Assembly (NCBI GenBank): GCA_009760855.2
Contig: WPIO01000037.1
Coordinates: 1,770,001-1,812,500 of the forward strand
Length of the DNA stretch: 42,500 bases
From: Cristatella mucedo
Taxonomy: Eukaryota; Bryozoa; Phylactolaemata; Cristatellidae
Direction: 5' to 3'
Shown: positions 1 through 33,299 of the stretch, piece by piece
Numbering within the stretch: position 1 is the stretch's first letter
Layout of the letters: each line of letters opens with the position of its first letter
The notes under the pieces: generated by a model
What the model saw: only the letters and a program-made list of their open reading frames with translations
Databases searched by the model: none
What the model was told of the DNA's origin: nothing
Program-made: the position numbers and the translations under genes

Positions 1-949
1 ACAGGAATGCACCATGCAAAAGAAAAAGCAGCCGTTCTGGTCTCGCCAAAGTCGACAAACATATATGATTTCGATCCAGCTAGGAGAGCGTGCAGGACAT
101 AGTAAAACATAGAGGCATGAATCGGACAGCCGCTCGAATCGCAGCACTTCAGTGGGCTCACATGCATGGAGCCAGCATGAGCCAAAGCTCAGCAAAGAGC
201 AGGGCACGTCAATACGTGCTCGAGATAGTTCCGCGTTGACACATCCACAGTGTTGCGCTCGCTGGATCCATGCTTTACTGTATCTTCGAAGCAAAATAAA
301 CGTACAGCAAAAAAACTCAGCGTTAAGAAGACCAACGTATAGTAGTACAGACAAAGGACACGCTGGGTAGACGACCTAGGTGCACGACCGGGCTCTACCC
401 ACACGGGGAGCAGCCACGAATCGCTGCAGCTGCTCGGCAGCAAAGACGTTAGGCTGCGGCAACGCGAGCGGCAACCGAGTTCATTGCGGTCAGCAAAGAT
501 TCGACACCAAACGCGCATCGCGGACACGGCCACCACCAACACCCCCCCTGGGGAGGGGGCCCGCCTGCCCGAACAAGACAGCCCAACAGCCACTCGAGAG
601 CATTCAAGAGTATACGACAGTGGAACGACAGCAGGACTCGCTGAAGAAAAAAAACGCGACTACAGACAAATGTGGCAGCTTGTAACTAATTTCCAGCCCA
701 GCTACGGTTCTTCATCGGTGGGACGCAGGACACGACAGGTACAGTGACGCCCACAAACGCACGCACGTACACACGTGTGCTCGGGCCATGTGCCCCCATA
801 TGCACACACACGCACACACACACACACAATTTCGCAAGGCCTCTGCCAAAGGCGGCGACTGCACGCGCCAAGCAGCGCAGCCTCTGCGCAGTCCGTGGCC
901 TTGCGTGCCGGTGGGCGCAGCCTCTGGCAGCTTCGAGCGGGCGAACCAA
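1..949. other. Sequence downstream of the synaptophysin-like gene
   Basis: No gene recognised. It includes the 3' UTR of the minus-strand gene, whose end I cannot place, and a (CA)n-rich stretch near 801-828. Open frames here overlap in several frames and have no known motif. Confidence 0.5.
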
Positions 950-9311
<8,362 letters not shown>

Positions 9312-10139
9312 CGCGCAAGCAACACAGCCAAGGAGCCGGAGAATTGATCGGAGACACCCTTAGCGTAGCGGGTATTTCCGCTTTCCTATCATTGGACGCA
9401 TTCGCGTTAAAATAATTGCACTGAAGCACCATTGCTGGTTAAATTAACTCTAATATATTTTAATAATACATTTAGGAGAGCTCTTTATTCTGTCAGCAGT
9501 ATCTTCGCCTCTTTAATTTCGGGAGGAGGTAGCCGGTACCGGAAGCCAGGCTGAATCGCTGATTTGAGGTAGTGGCCGCCGCTGTCGCTATCTTGCACGT
9601 GAGTAACTGCTTATGCGTGGCGAGCGTAGTCTCTGCGACAGGCGCATTGGCGCAAAATTTTTCACAGTGTGCGCCCGAGCGATTCCTGTAAAAGGTTCCC
9701 ATCGGCAGGCGTATGGGCCGGCGTCGACTCGACTCCGCCGTCGTTTCCGTCGGCGGCCGTGAATTGTGCTCGTCGCCTAGGTGCGCCGCGCCGTGGACGT
9801 ACAGTCTTTGGGTCGTTCCCCGTGCCTCTTTTTGTTTTGAAATGCCATCTATACACTTTGAATTGTACAGCGGCGGGGGCAACTTCAAATGTTCTCAAAC
9901 CACTAAATGGCGGGTCTTCGTTGTTTCGCCACCCGTGGCCCCTGCAGCGCTATCTATGGACTCGTTGCCGTATACCGCGCTGCGGCTGAGTACGACTTCA
10001 CTTAGGTGACCAGCCAGCACGGCAGCTCGACCCGAGACTAGCGAACGCTGCCAGCTTAGCGGCTTGGCTGAGCCGCGGTGATCGGCGTCTTTCGAACGCA
10101 GTGGGCGCAGCTATGTTACTCGGGCGAACCCTGTGGGCA

Positions 10140-10214
<75 letters not shown>

Positions 10215-10576
10215 GTCGAGCCCCAACGCGGGCCAACAACGATGAGCAGGCATCGTCGCCGCTTTTCTCGGCGAGAAAAAGAGAAAGACGACGTAACGTC
10301 ACAAAAGCACGGTCGGCTTTTCCCATCTGCCGGTGCTAGTCAAGCTAACTGAACATTGGAATTACCGCTGCCAAGCAAGCGTACGTAGAGTCGTAGTAGG
10401 CGAGGTGTGACGTTGTCGGAGAAAGCTAGCAAAGCTATCGCTCCCGATAAAAAAGCTACGATCTGAACTTTCGCTCTTTCCGCCGAGCGCTCTGCACTTT
10501 GTCGGCTCGTCGGCAGACGACTTGCAGGGCTGTGTCGCTCACGGATGCTCTTGGCGCCGCTGCGTTTCTCCAGGCC
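9312..10576. promoter_or_regulatory. Shared divergent promoter interval between the synaptophysin-like gene and PSMA5
   Basis: The two start codons face away from each other across 1265 bp with no other recognisable gene, so both promoters must lie here unless a 5'-UTR exon lies elsewhere. The interval has a (CT)n tract at 10143-10209 and CG-containing sequence from about 9600 to 10570. The pyrimidine-rich stretch at about 10466-10482 (CTTTCGCTCTTTCCGCC) would suit a housekeeping start site for PSMA5. No TATA box is obvious at a fixed distance. Long open frames here (for example minus strand 9888-9493) resemble nothing I know. Promoter activity is inferred from gene order. Confidence 0.55.
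10143..10209. repeat. (CT)n microsatellite in the divergent promoter interval
   Basis: About 67 bp, about 430 bp upstream of the PSMA5 ATG. CT/GA tracts can bind GAGA-type factors; a role here is only a possibility. Confidence 0.97.
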
Positions 10577-15908
<5,332 letters not shown>

Positions 15909-15941
15909 GAACCAAGTTTTGTACATAGTTGATAGCACCTT

Positions 15942-15947
15942 AATAAA
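15942..15947 (+). terminator. Poly(A) signal of PSMA5
   Basis: AATAAA lies 34 nt after the PSMA5 stop codon. It implies a very short 3' UTR of roughly 50-60 nt. The position is seen; its use is inferred. Confidence 0.7.
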
Positions 15948-18112
15948 GCGTAAAAATACCTCGGCTGCTTCAGCTGTGACCGTTGATGATGCATGGTGCA
16001 TTGCCACAGACGACGTGCCTGCTGCGCAGAGCTTTTTATACGACTTTGCTGCCAGCATGCTGCATTCAATTCCTGACAATGTTTGCCAGTTTCAGACTTT
16101 AGTCATTATTTGTATCAGCATCTTTGCTTGCCGTGGCTCTTTGCTGAGGATTGCAAGCTACCAGTCAAGGTCTCTTGGTCTATCTTGGGCCAACACGCGC
16201 GGCTTAAATTTTCGTCTCCGAAAGCTGTTTAGCATATCAGCCGAGTGGCTAGATCCTCGTGCTTACAGGCGTGCGACAGTGCACGAGCCAATGCTATGCG
16301 TTGCTGGTGCATCATCTTCGCTGGAGCTGTGAACAGCTGCAAGGCCAAGGTCGCAGCAGAGCCTTAGGTGCCTCAGCACGTGTGAGGAAAAACGGTTCCC
16401 CAACTGCTAGTGGAACTGTCTGCTCTGGCGTAGGTAGATTCGCACGCTTCTGAGCCAGGCTTTCTTTTGGGCTTTTTGCACGAAAAGCAGGAAGAAGCCT
16501 GCTTCCAAGCAAGCCAAGCAATAGGCACAGAACCTTCGAGACCAATAAGCACAGAACCTTCGAGACCATCCGCCCGTGGCAGCCAGTGGGCAACCCCCAC
16601 CCACACATCAAGCCACCACTCCTTCTGTGGTCCTCGCGTGGGCTTGGCTCGCTAGCAAGCGATGTTGCCGGCTAGTGCACCTCGATATCGGAAGCCTGTG
16701 CGAGCCAGCTTCGGCCAGCAGCTTAATGGCATCGCAGGGCCGCTCTGGGTGGCCCCAATCCCAGTCGGCTGCATCAAGAACTACCGAGGCTTAGGGACTC
16801 GATTGATTCGCGCTCCAGTGCTCCAGGGCTCGACGAAGCTTGGCTGATTTGAGATTTGACCGCACAGGACAATCGCCAACTGTTCGCCATCAGCCAGGCA
16901 TGCAGGGTATTGGGGCCTGCCTGCCTGGTGCCTCCGAGGCCGCGTTTGTATGGGCTTGCATCGGCAACCGGCTTTAAAGTGACAAGCAGTCGGGAGGGGG
17001 GGGTTGAGGCCTACAAGGCCGCGCTGCTCACACGGAAGGGGTAAGGCAACGCCACCGTCTGCTTAGGGTGGACACTGCTTTGAATCCTCCGAGGCCCCTT
17101 AGCCGAGTGCCTCGGAGGTTTCGTAGGCACACTGAGCGTATCTATCGCAGGCACGCCGGACAAGGCACCCCGATGACGGCAGGGCTTGCAATTGGTTAAC
17201 GTTGACTCTCACTCTGCTGACCTCCACTTTTTTTTTTTAGGCCTAGGCCCCTCCGAATGGGCTGTATCTGTCCGTTTGCGGTTGCGCTGGTGCTGCTGCA
17301 GAGGCAGGCTGTGCTGGATTAGTTCGTACTCTTTTAATAGCCATGCACAGAGTCACAGTGATCAGCAGCAGCGATAGACTAGTGGTGCCAACACTTACTG
17401 AATACCAAAGTGATATACCCAAGTAAGGACCAATCCTTACTGACAGCACACACTTCAAAAGCTCTTCGAAATAAGACATGCAAGAATCGCTGGGCTAAGT
17501 TGAGCCCACCCTGTTCCTTCAGCCGGGGAAGGAGCCGCCCGCACCGGTCACGTGACTGCAGTGCACGCTAGCATTCGCCAGTAAGGTTATGTCCTGAGCC
17601 GGCGGTCGGACATGAATGCGCACACACAGCACAGGACACGCTCACTGTAAGCGCCTTTCACTTCTGTACGTGTCTGCGAGCTGCTAGTGCACGCAGGCAG
17701 GCAGGCAGGCGAGCGCAGTTGAGGAGCAAAGCGCAAATCCCAGTAGCGACCGGAAGCACGTCGTCGAGCGTGCCCCACAATAGATTAAGGATGTACGTAG
17801 CTGCATGCAGCCAGCTCCGAGCGGTTCCTATACGAAAAAGACGTTACAATAGGTGGGCGGCCGGACAGAATGTCCACGGCATACGGCAGGCAGGCAGGAC
17901 GCCCTCTGGACCCCAGCGAGGCGTGAGCAGCCGAACCGCGGGGTACGGTGCAAAGTGCTGGTCGCACGCCGTCTCGAGCGCTCTCTCTCTCTCTCTTTCC
18001 TGCATGCTGCTTTCTCAGTCTGCACAGACATTGCACTGGCTACTTTTCCGGACAGCGGCGGCGGGCGGACGCACACGGCGGCCACCTCGACTGCACCTGC
18101 ACGCAGCAGGCG
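15948..18112. other. Tail-to-tail spacer between PSMA5 and Rap1
   Basis: No gene recognised. It has a 20-bp direct repeat at 16525-16568, a 10-bp-arm inverted repeat at 17086-17118, an A11/T11 run at 17228-17238 and a (GCAG)n patch near 17694-17710. The Rap1 3' UTR must lie in the right part. A minus-strand ATTAAA at 17338-17333 is one possible signal for it. Confidence 0.45.
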
Positions 18113-27094
<8,982 letters not shown>

Positions 27095-27700
27095 AAAAGT
27101 GATTAGGGCTCTACAGTTGGTGATAAATACGGCTGCAAAGCTAGCCAATAGATCCCAGAGGTTTGACCATGTGTCGTTTTTGCTGAAGGAACTTTGATGG
27201 CTTCCGGTTGATCAATGGATACAAAATAAAATTCTTACTCGACTTACAAGGTCCACCAAGGTTCGGCTCCTTCATATCTAGCCGAACTGCTGCACCAGTT
27301 TCAGCCTCCTCGTGCCCTCAGGTTCTCTCTGGGCAGTAAATAAGCTGTGTTCCCCTCGTTCACTTCAAGACCGTCGGTGACCGTAAAGATTGCTCTGCAG
27401 ACCCTCGACAGTGGAACTCACTTTCGCGATTCTTAGGCAACGACGTCTGCAACTGTCACCTCTGTCTCATCCTTTCCTGCCAACCTGCACTACTTCTTCC
27501 ATCGTAATCGCTTCATCGACTCTCCTCCTGACAGAGAGCTACGCTTCTCACTTTCCCTTTCGTGCTAACGGTAGAGTGCGTTGGCTACCGCCTTCGCACC
27601 GAAAGCTGCCGAGTCTTGGGCGCGCTTTGGAGAACTCGCCAGCATAACGCTCAATCAGTCTTTGTGGAGCTACAGACGGAGATACAAGCACACACATACA
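27095..27700 (+). mobile_element. LINE 3' fragment of the same subfamily, plus strand
   Basis: The plus strand reads VIRALQLVINTAAKLANRSQ, then RFDHVSFLLKEL, with stops and frameshifts, matching 42270-42200 of the end copy. It ends near 27690 at TGGAGCTACAGACGGAGATA, the same 3' terminus as the copies at 39.5 and 41.7 kb. It is 5'-truncated to about 0.6 kb. Confidence 0.75.
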
Positions 27701-28439
27701 CAGAGCACAGCTTATGCAGTGTCGCTCTCGAGAGGACTCTGCGAGCTCGCTGTCATGGACTGCCCTAAAACCTAAAACCACTGAGAAAAACGGGCGCTTT
27801 CATCTCGGCAGTGACAGACGCCACTAGATTTGGTCCAACGAGCCAACTTCCTGGACCGCAGCAATGGCAGCGATAGCCCGGAGACCGCTAACCCGCTGTG
27901 GCCTAGTTTGAACCCAACCCGACGGCCGCTCTAGGTGATACGCGCGCGAATAAGATACTGCGCAGATACGCGCGTCCGCGAGCGAGCGCTGTCAAAGCGC
28001 GGTACCATCGCTACGTGGCTATCGTCGGCCAAGCCGAAAACGCACAGTTCCTTCCGTCCTTCCTTCCGCTCGGAGCTAGAGGTTACAACGCCGATAGCAG
28101 AAGCGCCGGTCGCACACAACTATGTCCGTGACACGACCAAGCGATTTTCGGCCAGAAACGGCGTGAGACTGAGCCCACACTGAAGAGCCACCGCGCTGCT
28201 ACGGGTGGGCCGAAAGGCCGACGTCGAACACCAAGATAGCCGAACGAATAGCGGGTCTGCGTCGGCAGGCGCTGCGCGTACGCTCTTACTCGGCCCAGCA
28301 TTCACAAAAGCCTAAGATGACATTTTACTTACCACACTTTATACAGATCGCGAGTCAACACAATCTGGAGCTACGTAGGCGCAACAAAGATAGTAATCTC
28401 AGCCGACTGACGACCCAGATAAGGCGACCCTTCCGTTTC

Positions 28440-30780
28440 AATGCTTACGCATGCGTAAGACCAATTTTTACCAATCCCATAAGGCCTACCGGAGACAGAG
28501 GCCGGATGTGGCGCCCCGGCGGTTGGGCGGGATTCTGCGGGCGCGGGGTCCGTGCTCTCGTACTGCGTATGCGCGCGCTGTGCCAATGCGTTTCTGGCGC
28601 CCCGTAAGCGCAGTTCGCCGGCTGATGGCACTGACGCTAGTGAGAGCGTTGCAAAGCTGAAGACGCGAAACAGCAGCCGGCTATCCGCAGGTGCCCCGCC
28701 CCGAGCCGCCCCGCCCCGCCCCGCCCCCCCGTTGCTCCGCTGCTTCGGTCGATGCGAACATATCCCGAGTAATATTTGGCCCGCATAAATCTTGCGCTAA
28801 ACATTGAGCGATACCCGCCGCCTAGTACAAATGTCTGTCTCATTTCGTCACGTGAAATTTCCCTGTCGCGCACAGCTGCTCGGGACGAATTCTGCGGACG
28901 GACGGCGAGCGCCCGTCGCCGCCGGCTCCCATTCTGGACCGCCGAAACCCGAGAGGCCAAGCTGCTGCAGGTGCGCGGCTTGGCGAGACGTTCGCTGCCA
29001 CCTCTGTCCTACTCTCAGCGTAACCTACTACGCCATCATAGATAGGCACGCGTTCGTCGGCTCTCTTGCATCTGTGCGCGCGCCATCAAGAAATGCGTCA
29101 CGTCGCCAAGCTGCCGCCTCATCGATCGTCTATATTACGTCCATAAGCCGCGAGTCCATATCGATCTCGGGGAGCGCAGCCAGTCCGCATGACTGCGCGC
29201 CCAACTGTTGCAGCGCATCCACTATTGCCAATTATCGCGCAAAGCCTACGGCGCCTGCCAGTCCGATTCGCGCAGCAATCGCATCAACACCCCGGTGGGT
29301 ATGTTTGGTTACGTCGCGTCGCCCTGGCGAATGAAGCGAACGACATCCTACACCAGAGGCTGAAGTCCAGTCAACGTTTCAGCTGTTCGACCGGCCGCTT
29401 ACCCCGTCCCGCCCCCTCCCCGCTGGATGGCTGCAAGGCTGACCGGAGCGCCCGCGCTCGCGTCCTTCGTCGCCATTTGCGAGCCGCCGCTTCGACCGCT
29501 CGAGATTAGAGAGAAGGCGACCGCCGCCGCAGCTGCCGCCGCCGCCGAAGCGCCGTCCAGCTGCTTGAAACGCCTTTCGGCGCAGGAATTTCCGGCGACA
29601 GAGTGGAGCCGAAATCGCTGGCGCGCTTTCGCGCGCGCGCGCGATGTCGCCCGAGAGACAAACGACGGTGGACCGGCGCGACGTTCGAGCGGCCCGAGCG
29701 AGCGGGCGCGTCGCTGCGACGAACGCGTCGCGTTGACGCGTTCGTCGCGCGGCGGCGGGGAAGCAGAACGGGCAGCAGCAGCAGTCCCTGGTGCGCTCCG
29801 CCCGCAAGGCGAAGCGACGCACCGGCGGCGGCGCACCCGATGACGGCTCACCTGTACGACGGAGCCATCCGCGAGAGTCGGCGAGCGCGGCGTCAGGACT
29901 CGTCTGCAGCTGGCGCGCTTCGACGTCTCTCTTTCGCGCTTTCGGCTCGCGAAGAACGCCTTGCGGTGCACGGCCGGCGGATTATTAAGGCGAAGCCTAG
30001 TCTCGCGCGAAGTCTGAATCTGATAATCCACCAATTCCGATAAGCTCGCCGCCTAGTCCGGCGCTAATAATCGCGATCAGGAGAGGATATTCGTTTAAGT
30101 GAGGTTCTCGCGCGAGCCAGGGTCTTAATTACCGCTTCTATTAGCCCCCCATTGCCAGGAGGAATAATCACAGGAAGTGACTTACCATCGTCGGGGCGGC
30201 TGAGCGGCGACGAAAAATCGCTAGCGTCGCGGATTCTCGACCGCAACAGTACTGGCCGTGGCTCGAATTCTGCTCGCGCCGGCTGCCCGCCTCGCTGTCC
30301 AGCTCGTTCGCCGCAGCGCCCGCACGAGGACGTGCGAAACACCAGCTGAGACGCTCTCAGGCGACGGTAAGACGGCGGCTACTTGCGCCGGCCGCGTAAC
30401 CCCGCGCGCAGCGCTGCGGCTAGTTCAAGCGCAAAGGTGCTGCTATCCTCCGTTTGATTTGCACGGGAAGCCGCTTCCTGCGGCTCATCGTGTCGTAACG
30501 AAGCGCACTCCTCGCGAGAAAGGCAGCAGAGGAGACTACTCGCTGACTCGCTGCCGGCCGGAGTCGCGATGAGGGAAGCGGAAGCGGTTCGCTCCCGCCC
30601 GCCCGCCCTCCTCCCCCCCCCCCGCCCTCCCCCCCCCCCCCCGCCGCCGCCGCCGCACGGCTTTGAAAGCGGATGCGGCGACGGCGGCGAATGTCTCTCG
30701 TTTCGCCGACGTCAGCTTCGCCGGAGCCTGCAATGCCGTCCAGCGTATAGGCAACTGCCGAGAGCAAGCTATCAAAACAG
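28440..30780. promoter_or_regulatory. CpG-rich, promoter-like region
   Basis: CG dinucleotides are very frequent, including a (CG)n run near 29631-29643, in contrast to flanking DNA. Several long open frames on both strands (for example 30034-29399 minus and 30569-30784 plus) are what GC-rich DNA gives by chance; none has a recognisable domain. Splice-donor-like sites occur on both strands (29852 minus; AG|GTAATAG after 30780 plus), so first exons in both directions are possible. Palindromic elements at 28444-28459 and 29716-29748 are listed separately. Confidence 0.45.
29852..30060 (-). promoter_or_regulatory. Candidate 5'-UTR exon and promoter of Rap1
   Basis: The minus strand has a near-perfect splice donor, GTACAG|GTGAGCC, with its last exon base at 29852. 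It lies inside the most CpG-rich part of the window, as expected for a housekeeping first exon. The acceptor before the Rap1 ATG (22047) has no nearer upstream partner that I recognise, which would give an intron of about 7.8 kb. The exon's 5' boundary is a guess. The same donor could belong to an unrelated transcript. Confidence 0.3.
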
Positions 30781-30821
30781 GTAATAGTCACCTCGCTGCT
30801 TCGATAGAGCGAGGCCGATAA

Positions 30822-31076
30822 TAATAATAATAATAATTCACTTGATAAAGCGCCCTCAGAGAACTTAATCTCTCTCTAGGCGCTTTACATTTGCTGTAAA
30901 GTGAAATGCAATTGAATGGTAAGTAAAATCATGCTTGAAAAACAAACGAAATGAATAATATGGTTAGGGGTGACATGCACAGGGTCAGCATGCAAATGTG
31001 GTTAGTGGCAGCATGCACAGTGTCAGCACGCATAAGCACATCAAGGACGAATCACAGGGACCCACTAAATGCTGTC
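30822..31076 (-). mobile_element. Hairpin-tail LINE 3' UTR fragment, minus strand
   Basis: Reverse-complement copy of 32928-33188, beginning on the plus strand with (AAT)n and TCACTTGATAAAGCGCCC. It is truncated at about the same 5' position as the copy at 35.8 kb. Confidence 0.85.
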
Positions 31077-31351
31077 CCGTACGGCACAGTAGACGTTGGA
31101 GGCGCAGGCGGCTCCTTTGTGGGACGTCTGCTGCTACAGCGTGCTGCGGCCAGTGCGGGCAAATTCGGCAGGCATGTTGCCGCCTTGTGAGATCTTCGAA
31201 GATTGACGTTGCCGGTCGGCTAATAGGTCTCTTGTTTACACGGCCGGGTGCTTGCAGTTGGCTTAGACACGGCTGCTGTTATAGTGGCTACTGAATGGAC
31301 TCGAACGCTTGGACGTCGCGAGCTCTTTCATTGACGAAGCAAGTTTACCGC

Positions 31352-32290
31352 TCAGTCTACCGCCGTCTTGTTAGATGCCTTCCGGGTGCGTCTGTGGCCA
31401 GTACAACGGGGACTGCGAGGAGTCAGCGCCGACAGCGAGTCCACTAGTACTAGCGCATCCGAGGGCACTGACCGGCAGGTCACTGGCGAGCGAGCGACCG
31501 CGAAGCAGTCACATATTTCGTTATACAGCTCTGTTACATCGACGCCTGAACTGTAGAAGTCTTCAAGATCTAGACATTGCTGGCGGAGTTTGGTCTGGTC
31601 AAGTTTCTTCAAAAGCTTCGTAACTTCCAACAAGAAGCCAAGTTTGGCATCAAGATCTATGAGCCGGAAAACCTAGTTGTAATTTCAATCGGGGATACTC
31701 TGTGCTGTCCTTCATTATTCTCAAAATAATCTCCTGCTCTGCCGTGAGACCAACATCTTGAGAGTTCTCCCGACATCGATGTCATTCGACGGATTCTTCG
31801 TTCAACTGCAGCCCCCCACAATTCATATAATTGTAATTCTTTGCACAGGTCTCCTTGAAGTCTTGACAACCCAATCTCAAGAGAGTGGAAGTCACAAGAG
31901 GTGTCTTTGAAGTTCATCTTCATATCCTGCAGTCTTTTCTGAACCCGATCAATCTTCCGTGAGATGATGTGCCAAACTGGCAATAGAGCCGAAAAATATT
32001 TCAAATACAATGTAGGAAACTGCCAGCTTCACATCTTGTTTCAAGTGTTCTATTTATGTCCTCAGACAGTTCCTCCAAAAGACTTGCAATGCTTAGCAGT
32101 CCGTCAGTGATAGCTTTCACTGCCTCCACTCTTGCACTCCACTTTGTTTCGGAGTCACGTTTGACAGTGATGGCTAAGACTTTGTTCAGTTCTTCCCACC
32201 TCAGAGTTGATCGTGAAAAGAATAAGCAGGTGCTCTTTCTCGCTCCTCAAAAGGTAATGACAACTGAATCTTGACTTGCAGCTTTAACTA
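31352..32290 (-). pseudogene. Decayed hAT-type transposase (ZMYM1/DUF4371-like)
   Basis: Minus-strand reading gives VKRDSETKWSARVEAVKA (about 32180-32120), the hAT block usually written as 'RW.AR..A...', and then a leucine-rich helix. After a frame change comes WHIISRKIDRVQKRLQDM (31975-31920). Further on is a segment typical of the region before the C-terminal dimerisation domain, LLKKLDQTKLRQQCLDLEDF (31615-31555) and TELYNEICDC. Frames are interrupted and the catalytic and dimerisation ends are missing or unrecognisable, so it is a relic. Terminal inverted repeats and 8-bp target duplications were not found. Confidence 0.7.
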
Positions 32291-32654
32291 ACTCCTGCGT
32301 GGTTCAAGTTGTGGTTATCACGGTTCATAAAAACTTCCTTCTAATTTCTGGATAGTATTCTCTTTTGGAGACATGATAAGTGGCCAGACATGACTGCTGC
32401 GTTTTCGTAGCACAGCCTGTTAAGCCTAGCTTGTGTGGTCCACTAGTGTGTCGGTGCTCAGCCAGCCACTGCACGCTGGCTCGCCCTCGGCGCGACGCAG
32501 CCCACCTGTGACAGGCAGGATAGGGCGAGCGCAAGGAAGGGCAGTTGGAACGCGGACGGAGGGATGAACGGCCGTTTTCTTGTTGCTTTGCCAGTGCCAG
32601 CCGAATACACGTTGGTAAAGCCCCTCGGTGATTCCGTGTCCTCGGGTGTGTGCC

Positions 32655-33188
32655 TATCAAGTTACAGCTCGGTCTGAGTCTATCCCTTCATTCTATGGCT
32701 CCAGCCTATCTGTCAGATATACTACCCCATCAGGCCAAGCATCGTACCACCCGCTTTTCGGAATCCAACAGTCTACAAATACCTCATACAAACCTTAAAT
32801 CCTTTGGAGACCGTGCATTTAGTTCATACGCTCCCAAAGCCTGGAAGTCCCTCCCGACCTGTGTCAGAACATCCCCTGACCTGACCACATTTAAAAGGAA
32901 CCTAAAAACACCTATTTAGGACAGCATTTAGTGGGTCCCTGTGATTCGTCCTTGATGTGCTTATGCGTGCTGACACTGTGCATGCTGCCACTAACCACAT
33001 TTGCATGCTGACCCTGTGCATGTCACCCCTAACCATATCATTCATTTCGTTTGTTTTTCCAAGCATGATTTTACTTACCATTCAATTGCATTTCACTTTA
33101 CAGCAAATGTAAAGCGCCTAGAGAGAGATTAAGTTCTCTGAGGGCGCTTTATCAAGTAAATTATTATTATTATTATTATTATTATTAT
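32655..33188 (+). mobile_element. L2/CR1-type LINE 3' end with hairpin tail and (ATT)n
   Basis: The plus-strand frame to 32919 reads APAYLSDILPHQAKHRTTRF and SFGDRAFSSYAPKAWKSLPT, the conserved end of the LINE reverse-transcriptase protein. A 200-nt 3' UTR follows. It ends in a stem-loop (GCGCCTAGAGAGAG...TCTCTGAGGGCGC, 33116-33149) and (ATT)n to 33188. This is the clearest copy for defining the 3' end of the hairpin-tail subfamily. Confidence 0.85.
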
Positions 33189-33299
33189 AAACACGCTTAA
33201 CTAACTCAGCCAGTAATAGTCAAGTCCATTGAAACGAGGACTTACTTGAGTTCAAGATTGGGCTTATTCTCGCATGAAAAAAAAAAGTAAAAAGTATGC

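Noticed and set aside
17218-17360. Lysine-rich minus-strand reading considered as the last Rap1 exon
   Set aside because: It has no CAAX box or FDLVRQ motif; the true last exon with IFFDLVRQINKK and CTLL was found at 18199-18113.
29399-30034. 211-codon Arg-rich minus-strand frame in the CpG-rich region
   Set aside because: Stop codons are rare by composition there; several frames are open at once on both strands and none has a domain.
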